Notes: generated from the letters alone by a model not told the origin. A stretch of DNA of 49,820 nucleotides from Candidatus Methylacidiphilales bacterium (GCA_030054035.1 JASGCS010000007.1:29370-79189); one strand, 5' to 3'; numbered from the stretch's first letter, positions 7,301 to 15,638 are shown. Made by a program: numbers and translations.

Positions 7301-10224
7301 AGATAGTCTCACTCACCTCATATACCGGTTCACTTGGTTCATCACAACATCCCATCACAGTTTCCCGCACCGCTCATGATTGGTCTGCTGAAAATATATT
7401 CCTTACTGCTCCTGCTGGATCCATGTACCTGAAAACAAATATAGCAGGATTACTTTCTACCCTTGCTTCGGGCACACCCACATCCCTATCACCCTATGGA
7501 ACATTTTCTCTCATACAAACTAGTGGCAATATATCATTGACAAATGGGATTAGCCATCCCACCCTACGATTAATGCTTTATACGACAGACTCATCGCTCG
7601 GCAATGGCTCCATAGCGCTCTCATCCCATGCATTGTTTGCCCATGCAGTCATGCTCAATGCCTATACCAGTATTACGAGTAGCACAGGATCAATCAGAGC
7701 ACCAACCATATCCCTAATTGCAGCACAAGGTAATATCGGCACTGCATCGCAGCCTATAACCGTATTTGCAGGATTGAACGATAGCACCTTCACGCAGTTT
7801 ATTGCCGATGCTCAAGCAATATTCCTAGCCCGAACTTCAGCACCCAAAAAAAATGAGCTCGTGCAGTTGCAAGTGAATACCAGACCTACATCAGCTACCG
7901 CAGGCTACATATTTGCAGATACCTCTACTACCATTTCATTACCAACCCCTCCAGCCATCACTAATGATATTGCTACCTGCACTGAGCTCACAAGTGGCTT
8001 ACCTACCTGTATCAACTACGGCAGCCACGCCTATTCAACATTTTCATTTATCCGAGACACCATCACCAACAATACCGATGCCACCATTACTGCCAGCACC
8101 ATTATCCTGCAAGCTTACGCTGGTGATATTGGCTCTCCCAATCATCCAATAATACTTTCTACTTCAACCTTTGCTCAACTAGTACTCACCGCAACAGACT
8201 CTATCTACATTAGACGATCAGATAATATTTTAGAAATCTTGACCCCTGACGCTGTGATCACCCATGGACAAACTGGCGCCCTCTACCTTTACCAATCAAA
8301 CCACACCAAAAGCACAACTGTAGCGAACTACAACCAACCAAATCTAGCATTAACCATTGTCACACCTGGTTCATTAACAATAGCTCATGCCCTAACCCTA
8401 CGATCTATCAACGCTACCGCACATTCATTTGAAGCGACAAGCCAAGGCTCACTCACCGCATCTTTGATTACCCTTATTGCGAGTCAGGCTTCAATCGGCA
8501 GTGAGATACAATCCCTCACTATTGAATCTAAAACAAGTACTGCATGGACTCCACAAACTCTGACACTTATTGCAACCAATGGCTCTCTCTATATTAAAAC
8601 TGCGAGTGCAGGTGTGCTCGATTCAGTCTTCTTTTCTGCAACCGGCACATTCTCCCTCGAGCAAACCTATGGCGATCTATATATTAGTGCTGATCTACAC
8701 TTTCCCTTAGCAACGCTCAAATTAATTGCAAGTGCAGGCGATGTCATTAGGAATCAATACTATAGTCTCATTGCAAACCATGTCCGTATAAAAGCAAATA
8801 ATATTTATAACTCCACTCAAAGCGACATAGCGATGATTACCGCAAACTCAATTGAATTAGAAGTTAATGGTCGCAACTACCCCTACTTTATAATAAATGG
8901 AACACTAGGAACAGATACTAACCCCATTACAATAAAACAATTCAATGGTGTTTGGACTGAATCAAATCTAAAAATAAATCGCAGTCGCTTTAACAAATTT
9001 AAAGCAGTGCATCTTAAAACTCCATCAGCTGGAGCATTTTCATCATTTGTAAATGATATAGAAAATGTAAATATATTCTCACTTGAGCAAACCAAGGGAA
9101 ATATTGAATTCTCTATTGAGAATAATAATAATGATGGTGCTATTATAATTTGTTCATATGGTTGTTCAACTTCTTACAGCAGGATTCGTTTGATTGCTTC
9201 AGATACTAGTTCTGGCGCAGGTAATATTATCTTCAATGACTATATGCTAGTCGCTCCATCAATAACGCTAGAAGCATACAATAATATTGAAGTCAAAAAT
9301 GGTAGATTCGGTAAAATACACTCAGACAATATAACACTCATCACGAAAAATGGTAATATTGGCACATCTAATAATCCAATATTTATAGGCGCGTTTTTCA
9401 AAAATTGTTTGGGTTGTATAGTTACAGCAATACTCATCAAACCTATGAGCTGGGATAATTCATCGCTACAATTACTTACTCCGGTCACTGGGTCTATTTA
9501 TATTCATGATAATAAATTTGGAGCTATTGATGCCAAACTTACAGATGATTTTGAAGGAGTGTATTCAATCAAAGCTAATAATTTTGATTTACCTAGATTT
9601 CCATCTCTAGCTACTATTTCTCTAGGTCCTAGTATCGTTAATAATTCCCCTTATAAATTAAATTTATCTAAGGCTCACCTTATCTTGACTGCGACTGGTA
9701 CTGAAGAAGGAAAAGGTAAAATTAAATTGAATGATATTATTATTCAAGCTAGAAAAATTACTCTCATAGCGAACAGTGATATTAATGCCACTAATAGTTG
9801 GCTAGAGGCTAGTAATGTTTCCATTACTTCATATAATGGTTCAATCGGCACGCAGATTAAACCAATTAAAATACTCAACTACCAGCAATTACTTAACAAT
9901 AACCATTTGATACTTTCTGCGATTAATGGAACTGTGTTTGCTCGAGATTTAGATGTTAAAGAAGTAGATGAACCCGATGAACCTGATGAACCCGATGAAC
10001 CCGATGAACCCGATAATAAGCATATTATTAGCGTTGTAAGTATAAAAGCGAAAAAACCAATTAAGTTTCATGAGGAATTAAATAAATTCTATAATGCGCT
10101 CCTTGAGGTCACAGATAAAATCCTTACCTTGAAGTTTCTAATAAATGAAAGGGATAATTGTAGCGACGATTTTAAAGATACTCTAGTGTCCTTAATCTAC
10201 GATAGTTGCTCAGGCAGAATATAG
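4393..10224 (+). CDS. Giant TPS-type exoprotein with N-terminal secretion domain, seven-unit FG-GAP propeller and beta-helix repeats
   Basis: This complete gene encodes 1943 residues. Residues 1-18 are a signal peptide (MKFFVFVVLMFSTSLLQA). Residues 20-140 are a haemagglutinin-type TPS domain, with N-Q-P-S, the L-L-N-A-N-G-F-Y-F-G motif (a variant of NPNG) and V-S-A-N-T-F. A linker precedes seven FG-GAP-like units (residues 407 to about 780; S-Y-F-G-S-A-V-A-L-S, Y-A-L-I-G-A, G-N-A-F-L-Y, W-T-D-L-L). From about 800 to 1850 come beta-helix super-repeats of about 130 residues marked G-T-W-T, Y-I-K-T and G-N-I-T. A D-E-P tandem repeat follows near 1859-1875, then a charged tail. TPS proteins cross the outer membrane through a TpsB partner, none of which is seen here. 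The Shine-Dalgarno sequence is weak. Likely a surface or released adhesin-like protein; its ligand is unknown. Confidence 0.9.
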   Translation: MKFFVFVVLMFSTSLLQAIPRLEQVADGSVNITQLASDTVINQTSHSATLTWHSFTINPNEQVVFNQPSASAITINNILDANPSQILGSLKANGRVILLNANGFYFGATSSVSANTFIAVATPMSNITYNALTNSISINNPELLNGDIHSLGTINATNKIQLMARAITQEQSAVLAATNAIALTAQGTITVHGTLHTTADASSLDLFAKGGILGSAQTSSDQITFTADASISLSGNHTATNRFSLVASEIFLESTALITAPQLTLRATNSHALISATINASSQYYFAKTNLTFLYATITGHIIDIGSKTNPPQTITINDTTTITATDSISIYATNTNFYGRAFATNYIELSAANTLTHNSSEIQAKTILIDPIHIIIRETPASLTLFKELLQSLNINKSDIYTNEIALSNSYALIGAPSYDYNSLNNTNTGNAFLFNIATGTWTDLLATPNAPSIQSYSHFGSAVALSGNYALIGAQSYDYNSLNETGNAFLYNLTTGSWTDLLATPNAPIQSFSYFGKAVALSDNYALIGADYYNYNSLNNTNTGNAFLYNIETGSWTDLLATPNVPSIQSYSYFGSAVALSGNYALIGAQSYDYNSLNETGNAFLYNLTTGSWTDLLATPNAPIQSFSYFGSAVALSDNYALIGARYYEYNSLNETGNAFLYNLTTGSWTDLLATPNAPIQSFSYFGSAVALSDNYALISAQSYDYNSLNDTGNAFLYNLVTGSWTDLLATPNAPSIQSYSYFGKAVALSDEYALVFATTNGSVKPELYLIDLTKLFNPTATIYSRSNIESLLASGNLELQANEISLLTSITYLGTNRLTLLADSINTNVKFNALLTLSNLTITATSGSIGTASSPLNIAQAQGTWTPSNLALSSPQGSIYIKTPSQGALSATIPSSFSGVYFLEQTIGNITLDADITRPNATLVIVATDTAASYGSIILNTHSINVHALTLWAQRDITNTSGGITAQIVSLTSYTGSLGSSQHPITVSRTAHDWSAENIFLTAPAGSMYLKTNIAGLLSTLASGTPTSLSPYGTFSLIQTSGNISLTNGISHPTLRLMLYTTDSSLGNGSIALSSHALFAHAVMLNAYTSITSSTGSIRAPTISLIAAQGNIGTASQPITVFAGLNDSTFTQFIADAQAIFLARTSAPKKNELVQLQVNTRPTSATAGYIFADTSTTISLPTPPAITNDIATCTELTSGLPTCINYGSHAYSTFSFIRDTITNNTDATITASTIILQAYAGDIGSPNHPIILSTSTFAQLVLTATDSIYIRRSDNILEILTPDAVITHGQTGALYLYQSNHTKSTTVANYNQPNLALTIVTPGSLTIAHALTLRSINATAHSFEATSQGSLTASLITLIASQASIGSEIQSLTIESKTSTAWTPQTLTLIATNGSLYIKTASAGVLDSVFFSATGTFSLEQTYGDLYISADLHFPLATLKLIASAGDVIRNQYYSLIANHVRIKANNIYNSTQSDIAMITANSIELEVNGRNYPYFIINGTLGTDTNPITIKQFNGVWTESNLKINRSRFNKFKAVHLKTPSAGAFSSFVNDIENVNIFSLEQTKGNIEFSIENNNNDGAIIICSYGCSTSYSRIRLIASDTSSGAGNIIFNDYMLVAPSITLEAYNNIEVKNGRFGKIHSDNITLITKNGNIGTSNNPIFIGAFFKNCLGCIVTAILIKPMSWDNSSLQLLTPVTGSIYIHDNKFGAIDAKLTDDFEGVYSIKANNFDLPRFPSLATISLGPSIVNNSPYKLNLSKAHLILTATGTEEGKGKIKLNDIIIQARKITLIANSDINATNSWLEASNVSITSYNGSIGTQIKPIKILNYQQLLNNNHLILSAINGTVFARDLDVKEVDEPDEPDEPDEPDEPDNKHIISVVSIKAKKPIKFHEELNKFYNALLEVTDKILTLKFLINERDNCSDDFKDTLVSLIYDSCSGRI
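5611..6735 (+). repeat. Intragenic tandem repeat encoding seven FG-GAP propeller blades
   Basis: Units start at 5611, 5788, 5956, 6133, 6301, 6469 and 6640, giving lengths of 177, 168, 177, 168, 168 and 171 bp and a last, shortened and degenerate unit. Units 2 (5788) and 4 (6133) are almost identical in nucleotide sequence, differing mainly in one codon near the end (aaa against tca); unit 5 is also very close. This implies recent duplication or gene conversion. Seven units match a seven-bladed beta-propeller. Confidence 0.9.
9967..10011 (+). repeat. Five copies of a 9-bp repeat encoding Asp-Glu-Pro
   Basis: The unit gatgaaccc is repeated five times, with one t variant, followed by a further gat. 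It encodes an acidic D-E-P tract between the beta-helix and the C-terminal tail of the 4393 exoprotein. Changes in copy number would stay in frame and alter only tract length. Confidence 0.9.
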
Positions 10225-10286
10225 TACTTCATTTGTCGATTATTGACATTGTATACTAATGTCTGTTAAATAAAAGGAGTTATGTT

Positions 10287-10973
10287 ATGAAAATATTATT
10301 TGTAGTTACAAGTCATGATAAGAAGGGCTCTACAGGTGAGCCAACAGGTTTTTATTTGTCTGAAGTTTCACATGCGTGGAATGTCTTAGTGGGTGCTGGG
10401 TATGAAATTGATTTTGTTAGCCCAAAGGGAGGCAAGGCTCCTGTAGATGGGTTTGATTTAGGAGATGCGGTTAATAAGAAGTTCTGGGATGATGCTAAGT
10501 ACAGGGCTAAGGTTGAGAATACCCTTACGCCCGCACAAGTTAGGCCAGAAGAGTACGGTGCTATCTACTATGCTGGTGGGCATGGTACGATGTGGGATTT
10601 TCCTGATAATACTGCAATCGCCTCACTTGCGACATTAATATATGAACGAGGTGGTGTGGTAGGAGCTGTATGCCATGGACCTGCTGGATTGGTAAATATC
10701 AAGCTAAGTAATGGTAAATACCTTGTTGAGGGAAAGCGCATTAATGCCTTTACGAATGAAGAAGAAATTGCTGTAAAGTTGCAGGGCGTAGTGCCATTTA
10801 TGCTGGAATCAAGGCTTATTGAACGGGGTGCTAAGTTTGAGAAATCTGGTTTATGGCAGAAACATATTGCAGTGGATCAACGGGTAGTTACAGGTCAAAA
10901 TCCTGCATCGGCAACTGGTGTAGGAGAGGCGATTGTCTCTGAGCTACAGAAAAGCAAAGCATCTGCGAATTAA
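10287..10973 (+). CDS. DJ-1/PfpI superfamily protein, Hsp31-like (type 1 glutamine amidotransferase fold)
   Basis: The product has 228 residues, as expected for the class I/Hsp31-like DJ-1 group. The nucleophile elbow is A-V-C-H-G-P-A-G with Cys129 and His130, and the conserved acidic residue is Glu18 in G-E-P-T-G-F-Y. The motif Y-Y-A-G-G-H-G (residues 94-100) is also typical. Relatives act as glutathione-independent glyoxalases (methylglyoxal to lactate), chaperones or deglycases; which applies here cannot be read from the sequence. No signal peptide is seen, so it is probably cytoplasmic. The start is well supported by AAAGGAG at 10273-10278. A nearby TTGACA (10243) and TATACT (10252) are too close together to form one promoter. 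Confidence 0.9.
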   Translation: MKILFVVTSHDKKGSTGEPTGFYLSEVSHAWNVLVGAGYEIDFVSPKGGKAPVDGFDLGDAVNKKFWDDAKYRAKVENTLTPAQVRPEEYGAIYYAGGHGTMWDFPDNTAIASLATLIYERGGVVGAVCHGPAGLVNIKLSNGKYLVEGKRINAFTNEEEIAVKLQGVVPFMLESRLIERGAKFEKSGLWQKHIAVDQRVVTGQNPASATGVGEAIVSELQKSKASAN

Positions 10974-10997
10974 ATTGTCAAAATAGTTCTTGATTTG

Positions 10998-11006
10998 TGG
11001 TACAAT
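10998..11006 (+). promoter_or_regulatory. Possible extended -10 promoter for the Panacea gene
   Basis: TGGTACAAT (TG at 10998-10999, TACAAT at 11001-11006) matches an extended -10 element. It lies about 28 bp before the chosen ATG at 11035. TTGTCA at 10975-10980 is 20 bp upstream of the -10, a poor spacing, so the extended -10 would have to dominate. Confidence 0.4.
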
Positions 11007-11034
11007 CATTAGTATCATTAATTCGGGGGCAATT

Positions 11035-11709
11035 ATGACACAAATAGAACATGACGATAAGTGCGCAATACAGGTTACGGCAAAAGATGTTGCAGATGTA
11101 TTTAAAGTATTTGCCCATGGTTACAAGCAGGACATCAACCCCTATAAATTAATTAAACTGGTATATATTAGTTTTACTTGGTTTTATGCTTACAGTGGTG
11201 GCCGAAAGTTATTTGAAGATAAAATTTTGGTGGCTACCAATGGCCCTGTTATAAAATCTCTTCAAGATGAATATAGCAACGAAACTAATCCCGATTGTTT
11301 TGCGTCAGATATGTGGAGATTAGAAAATAATTATCCTTCTGAACAAGATGAAACTAAGATTAACGCGAGGTTGTTAGAAATACAAACGAAATTTATAAAA
11401 ATGGTACCACAAGAAATGGAAATGTTGCCTGCCATGATTGTAGCTGGGGTATGGGAACGGTATGGAGGTGGTAAAGATTTTAAATCCATCACCCATGATG
11501 AACGAAGTCCTTGGCACTATTGTAGAACCCATGGTATGGAAGAGTTTGATTTTACTAATCAAGAGATGGTAAATGCCTTGCAAGCAAGGGCCTTTGAGGG
11601 TAGCAAGCCTTTGGTTTCCTATGACGCAAAATTAAGAGAAAAGTTATTGAACATGGTACCTAATGCGGTAAAGCCAACCATTGTAGAAATGGGTCAGCTT
11701 GCCTCGTAA
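11035..11709 (+). CDS. Panacea (DUF4065, SocA-like) domain protein
   Basis: The frame is open upstream, but ATG 11035 is chosen because a G-rich ribosome-binding candidate (11025-11029) and a -10-like TACAAT lie just before it, giving 224 residues. The N-terminal third has the DUF4065 signature: A-K-D-V-A-D-V-F, then N-P-Y-K-L-I-K-L-V-Y, a Y-A-Y-S-G-G-R-K-L-F-E-D motif and a T-N-G-P-V-I pair. Panacea domains include SocA, the proteolysis adaptor/antitoxin of Caulobacter SocAB, and the antitoxins of PanAT toxin-antitoxin pairs, and they also occur in phage-associated proteins. No small toxin-like ORF was noticed beside it. The next gene, 60 bp downstream, encodes a large membrane protein. Whether this protein neutralises a partner is unknown. 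Confidence 0.75.
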   Translation: MTQIEHDDKCAIQVTAKDVADVFKVFAHGYKQDINPYKLIKLVYISFTWFYAYSGGRKLFEDKILVATNGPVIKSLQDEYSNETNPDCFASDMWRLENNYPSEQDETKINARLLEIQTKFIKMVPQEMEMLPAMIVAGVWERYGGGKDFKSITHDERSPWHYCRTHGMEEFDFTNQEMVNALQARAFEGSKPLVSYDAKLREKLLNMVPNAVKPTIVEMGQLAS

Positions 11710-11769
11710 GCACACCAGCATACTTCACTCAAATTAAAATCACATCACTAGTAGAATCGTATTGATTAC

Positions 11770-13956
11770 ATGAAATATTATTTTAATGATAACTATAAAA
11801 CATGGAGTGAATTTTTAAATAAAAAATTAGATTTTTTAAATAAAGAAGTTACCGAGCATTCTTTTTATCAACATTATAAAGACTATTCAATTAGTAATGG
11901 AGAGGTAAATACAATATTATCAGAATGGAGAAAGCAAACTGAGAAAAATTCTATTGACCAAAAGACTTTCATTAAAAAATTAAAATCTTATATTAAAAAT
12001 AACAAAGGTACCACATGTATATTTAGTGGTTGTATTTTTCCTAGTGTAACTGACTTTCTTTCCTGTTTTGATTCAACCGCCATTAATACGGGATCAATTT
12101 CTATCGTGTTTGAGTTTTGTGTTTTTACCGATCAGGTTTCTTTCCAAAACCAAAGTACCGCCAATACCCTCAACTACTCATTTGATAGTCTACATATTGC
12201 AGCTTGTTTATTTGAGGGGAATGCCTATGTCGGCACTACTATTTCATTTGAAAAAATGAAAACCATTGAAAGACTGATTGAGCAAAAAATTGCTTCACAA
12301 CAGAAAATACTCTCCACTACAAGTAATTACCCAATTCAATTGGGATTTCTACATAACAAAAAAATAATCAATGAAGTGTTGCAAAGTGAATTACCTTCAA
12401 GTAATACGCATATTAATACCTGCACTATTGCCTATTCAATATTCAATAAAAAACTCTCATTTAACCAATGTTGTTTTGATCTCTATAAATCACCTAGCAG
12501 TATTACTATGACACTTGATAATGCTAGACAACCTATGGTTGCTTTAGAGCAAGTTATCTGCAGAGGAGATGTTGAGTTTATCGGTAGTAGATTTGGCAAT
12601 GAACAGAAGGGAGAGAATTATTCAGCTTCACAGGTATTATTATTGAGAGTAGAATTTGAAAAAAGAGCCTCCTTTACCTTTTCTCACTTTAACGCCAAGA
12701 CGGAGTTTAGATTTTGCAAATGTTTAGATAACATAAAATTTGATTACACCACTTTCTCAAGAACCGTTGAGTACTACCTATGTCAATTTACGATCTCATA
12801 TTTCAAGGCAATGAGCTGCAACCACGATGTTATATTTAGAAACTCATCATTTGAACATGCACTCGACCTACGCAACAGTCGTATCAATAGATGTTTAAAT
12901 CTATCAGAATCCAGATTTGATAACAGTATATTGTTAGAAGGTAGTGCCTTTGGTGAAAACGATAATGCATTACCTCAGTTACCCAAGTTTGCTAATGTCA
13001 CTTACCGTAATAGCAACTTTCGTTTTGATAAAATCAAGTATTCACTTCCTACAATAATTAATGCGGCCATACATCGTGCCATTAATCAGGCTACCGATTT
13101 GCCAATTGATGCTGATACTGCAAATAGAGAGATTGCACTAGCGCAACGATTAGCACGAGTCTATGGGATAGGGTGTCTGTTGCTTTGCATTGGGATATAT
13201 GTATTCCCATTACCTGTTCCTGCCAATTTCTTATTATTAACGTATAGTACTATTGCCTTTGTTGCTGTGTATGTTGTACCCCAAATATTCAAGATTTTGG
13301 TGCGCCTAAAATTCACACACCAAGTAGCTGATACTTCAATGGAATATTTATTAGCTAATGCGCATGGTATTATTAATCGCCTACAATTACTTCGTGAATT
13401 AAGTGAAAAAGATAAAGATAGCGTAAGAAAAATAACTACCGATATTTTATATACCCGAGAATATTTACTAGCACCTTGTGAGTTTTTAAATTCACTTAAC
13501 TCTATGGTATGGTTAACGTATACCACGCATCGATTGAAAATGATCGCAAAGTCTTTTGAGGTAGTCTTCCTCACCCTCTATAAGAAAATCTCAGATAATG
13601 GTGTGGCTATCTTTAAGCCGATAGGTTGTTTCTTTGTCCTAAGTACTATCTTGCACTTTTATATAGTTAGTAATTATTCTAGAGAGCTCCCTAATTTCTC
13701 GATTGTAGAGTACATGGTCCCACATCCTTTTGTTAAAGAAATCCATCTACCTTATACGATTGATACCGTTGCTAATGAGCTAAATATTAATAAAAATAAA
13801 ATCTTTGCCGCACTTATCGAGCTCTATAGAGTCCTTATCACCATCTTATTATTTATTACTGGTCTAGGCATCAATAACTTTTTAGGTACGGCAAGCCTTC
13901 ATAAATATAAATACATTAAGCGCAAAAATACCAGCGCAGGCACTACACCACGCTAA
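11770..13956 (+). CDS. Membrane protein with pentapeptide-like repeats
   Basis: The product has 728 residues. Residues 70-420 contain many short phrases of the form C/S-x-F-x-x-x/A-x-F (for example F-T-F-S-H-F-N-A, F-R-N-S-S-F-E-H-A-L-D-L, L-S-E-S-R-F-D-N-S-I), a diverged pentapeptide-repeat beta-helix. Residues 460-520 hold two hydrophobic helices (V-Y-G-I-G-C-L-L-L-C-I-G and F-L-L-L-T-Y-S-T-I-A-F-V-A-V-Y-V-V). Two more lie near 615-635 and 690-712. The C-terminus is basic, which fits a cytoplasmic tail. There is no signal peptide, so the repeat domain is probably cytoplasmic. No clear Shine-Dalgarno site precedes the ATG. Pentapeptide proteins with membrane segments are known, but I cannot assign a function. 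It follows the Panacea gene on the same strand. Confidence 0.75.
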   Translation: MKYYFNDNYKTWSEFLNKKLDFLNKEVTEHSFYQHYKDYSISNGEVNTILSEWRKQTEKNSIDQKTFIKKLKSYIKNNKGTTCIFSGCIFPSVTDFLSCFDSTAINTGSISIVFEFCVFTDQVSFQNQSTANTLNYSFDSLHIAACLFEGNAYVGTTISFEKMKTIERLIEQKIASQQKILSTTSNYPIQLGFLHNKKIINEVLQSELPSSNTHINTCTIAYSIFNKKLSFNQCCFDLYKSPSSITMTLDNARQPMVALEQVICRGDVEFIGSRFGNEQKGENYSASQVLLLRVEFEKRASFTFSHFNAKTEFRFCKCLDNIKFDYTTFSRTVEYYLCQFTISYFKAMSCNHDVIFRNSSFEHALDLRNSRINRCLNLSESRFDNSILLEGSAFGENDNALPQLPKFANVTYRNSNFRFDKIKYSLPTIINAAIHRAINQATDLPIDADTANREIALAQRLARVYGIGCLLLCIGIYVFPLPVPANFLLLTYSTIAFVAVYVVPQIFKILVRLKFTHQVADTSMEYLLANAHGIINRLQLLRELSEKDKDSVRKITTDILYTREYLLAPCEFLNSLNSMVWLTYTTHRLKMIAKSFEVVFLTLYKKISDNGVAIFKPIGCFFVLSTILHFYIVSNYSRELPNFSIVEYMVPHPFVKEIHLPYTIDTVANELNINKNKIFAALIELYRVLITILLFITGLGINNFLGTASLHKYKYIKRKNTSAGTTPR

Positions 13957-13959
13957 TTT

Positions 13960-14676
13960 TTAAAATCGGTATTGGTAGCCAATAGCGAACTGTCTTTCAA
14001 CAGATGAGCAGGTGTATGACTTTAAACAGTCTTCTTCTGAAATGTTACCTTTGCTATTCGCGTAGGTTCCAAAAAAAGGATTTAGGTTAATTCTAATAAA
14101 ATGATTAGCATCAGAGTCGAGTGCTATTCTGGCTTCAAGAGAAAGCTCTTTATCATCTACAGAGGTATTATCGCCAAGTTTGTAGTTATTCTTTAATTTT
14201 AAATTAACTAATATGGCAGTACCATCGTCGAAGCTATATCCCAAAAGCATACTTGCACTGAAGTTAGAACCAGTAACATTAGTAGTACTGCTCCCTGTGG
14301 TCGTAGTTGTCCGATTATTAATAGTTGTTGTAACTGTAGCAACGGATTTAGCTTCTATGGTTAAATTAGGAATATAGTTTACTTCTCCCCCTATACTAAA
14401 ACCCTTGTCCATGACATACAAATATCCAGCTCCGATTGAAAATGTGTTTTTTGTTTGTATTTCTGTTTTTGCTAGAAATGGATAACTAATTCCAGAAACA
14501 GTTTGATAACCACCAGATGAAAATGAAATAGGTTTATAAAAGTCAGCTACCACTGCCACATAGCCACCACTTAAATCTTCATTTGCTTGTGAGCTCTGAT
14601 AGGCCTGAAGTAAAAAAATGCCAATGGAAATTAGCATTACTTGTTTGAGGTTATTTAGTTTATTTACATTGTGCAT
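13960..14676 (-). CDS. Outer-membrane beta-barrel protein (porin/opacity-like)
   Basis: The product has 238 residues with a signal peptide (V-M-L-I-S-I-G-I-F-L-L-Q-A, cleavage near S-Q-A-N). Alternating strands such as F-S-I-G-A-G-Y-L-Y-V and S-I-G-G-E-V-N-Y-I-P and a final F-A-I-G-Y-Q-Y-R-F are typical of eight-stranded barrels of the opacity or Msp/P44-like group. A Thr-rich loop (T-T-T-I-N-N-R-T-T-T-T-T-G) near residue 125 may be exposed. The start is firm: AGGAGA (14688-14683) lies six bases upstream. The gene is convergent with the 11770 gene with only three bases between stops. A promoter with an imperfect dyad lies just upstream. Confidence 0.8.
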   Translation of the reverse strand: MHNVNKLNNLKQVMLISIGIFLLQAYQSSQANEDLSGGYVAVVADFYKPISFSSGGYQTVSGISYPFLAKTEIQTKNTFSIGAGYLYVMDKGFSIGGEVNYIPNLTIEAKSVATVTTTINNRTTTTTGSSTTNVTGSNFSASMLLGYSFDDGTAILVNLKLKNNYKLGDNTSVDDKELSLEARIALDSDANHFIRINLNPFFGTYANSKGNISEEDCLKSYTCSSVERQFAIGYQYRF

Positions 14677-14700
14677 AATTTATCTCCTAATTTAATTTTT

Positions 14701-14743
14701 ATTATATCAAAAATATTTATAACATAACGGATAAATCTGTTAT
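14701..14743 (-). promoter_or_regulatory. Promoter with dyad operator for the 13960-14676 barrel gene
   Basis: Reading leftwards, an extended -10 element TGaTATAAT ends at 14701. The expected -35 position (about 14724-14729) lies inside an imperfect palindrome at 14724-14743: two 9-base arms separated by two bases with one mismatch (ataacGgat and atcTgttat). Such placement would let a dimeric regulator control the gene. The leader would be about 20 nt, ending in the AGGAGA ribosome site. Confidence 0.5.
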
Positions 14744-14771
14744 ATTTTGAAATTAAGTATTTATATATGTG

Positions 14772-15557
14772 TTATGTAATAACCACATATTCCTTGACTA
14801 GCGGAGATACGGTTTCCCAAGTACCCTTAAAGTCTTTTGGAATGACATAAATATCACCTGCAGTGAATGTGAATGATTTGCCCATTTGATTGGTAATTAC
14901 ACACTGACCCTTGATGATTCGCTCTACTTCCGTATATCCCTCAAAGAAGGAGTGCCTTTTGCCTATATCACATTCCCAAAGCCCACAATCAATTGCAGGG
15001 TTATTGTTGCAGTTAAAAAAATCCCATGCTTGTGAAGTTAATGTGCCATGGATTAGTTTCTCAGGCGGGGTGGGAGTAGGGGAGGGCGAAGGCGCATGAC
15101 TAGCTTGTGGATTAAGCATGATAATTTCATCGGGGGAGATAGTTTTAGTTATCTCTGCATCTTGCGTGATAGCGGTGTAATGATTTAGAATTTTTTTAGT
15201 AGTATGCCAGACGCCCTTAAACCCATAGGGGATAATAAAACCATGTTGGTTATTAATATGCCAAGTTTTACCATGTTGATTGGAAATAATGGCCTCTCCT
15301 TCAAGGAAATGACAATATTGCCAAACTTTGAAGTTTACTAAACAGAGACTGTTGCTACAAGTCCAAAATCCGGTTTGAGCGTTGTTTAGACCAATGTCTA
15401 TGACGCTAGTGGTAGTCTCACCTGGTTGGAACTTGAGATTACTACTCTCTGGATGAATAGCGAACTGTTGTTCATGATCATGAGTCATAGTGCTACGCTC
15501 TCCTTGTACAGTAGCATGAGCGTTGAGTTGAATAATTTCAGAATTAGCGTTTGTCAT
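14772..15557 (-). CDS. Tandem double-cupin protein (DUF861-like)
   Basis: The product has 261 residues and two related cupin domains at about 40-130 and 175-260, joined by a Pro/Ser linker (S-P-S-P-T-P-T-P-P). The second has the clearer signature: G-L-W-E-C-D-I-G, Y-T-E-V-E-R-I-I-K-G, G-D-I-Y-V-I-P-K-D-F-K-G-T-W and K-E-Y-V-V-I. The first has G-F-W-T-C, E-G-E-A-I-I-S-N and I-P-Y-G-F-K-G-V-W-H. Cupin_3/DUF861 proteins are small-molecule binding or enzymatic beta-barrels, such as the ureidoglycine aminohydrolase relatives; no substrate can be inferred. The start at 15557 has a weak ribosome site. ATG at 15488-15486 (Met24) has AAGGAGAG nine bases upstream and may be the true start. Confidence 0.8.
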   Translation of the reverse strand: MTNANSEIIQLNAHATVQGERSTMTHDHEQQFAIHPESSNLKFQPGETTTSVIDIGLNNAQTGFWTCSNSLCLVNFKVWQYCHFLEGEAIISNQHGKTWHINNQHGFIIPYGFKGVWHTTKKILNHYTAITQDAEITKTISPDEIIMLNPQASHAPSPSPTPTPPEKLIHGTLTSQAWDFFNCNNNPAIDCGLWECDIGKRHSFFEGYTEVERIIKGQCVITNQMGKSFTFTAGDIYVIPKDFKGTWETVSPLVKEYVVIT

Positions 15558-15638
15558 ATCTATATATTACTATGTCCGTGTAGTATAATTGATTAGCAGC
15601 AATGGTTTTTTAACTGAGATTTATCAAAAGGAGGATTT

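Noticed and set aside
10243-10257. TTGACA and TATACT promoter before the DJ-1 gene
   Set aside because: Only three bases separate the two boxes, which cannot form one sigma-70 promoter.
13161-13574. Antisense ORF in the pentapeptide-like gene
   Set aside because: It lies wholly opposite a well-formed gene, has no ribosome site and no recognisable motif; likewise the reverse ORFs opposite the exoproteins (for example 45344-45610, 46025-46231 and 47720-47935).
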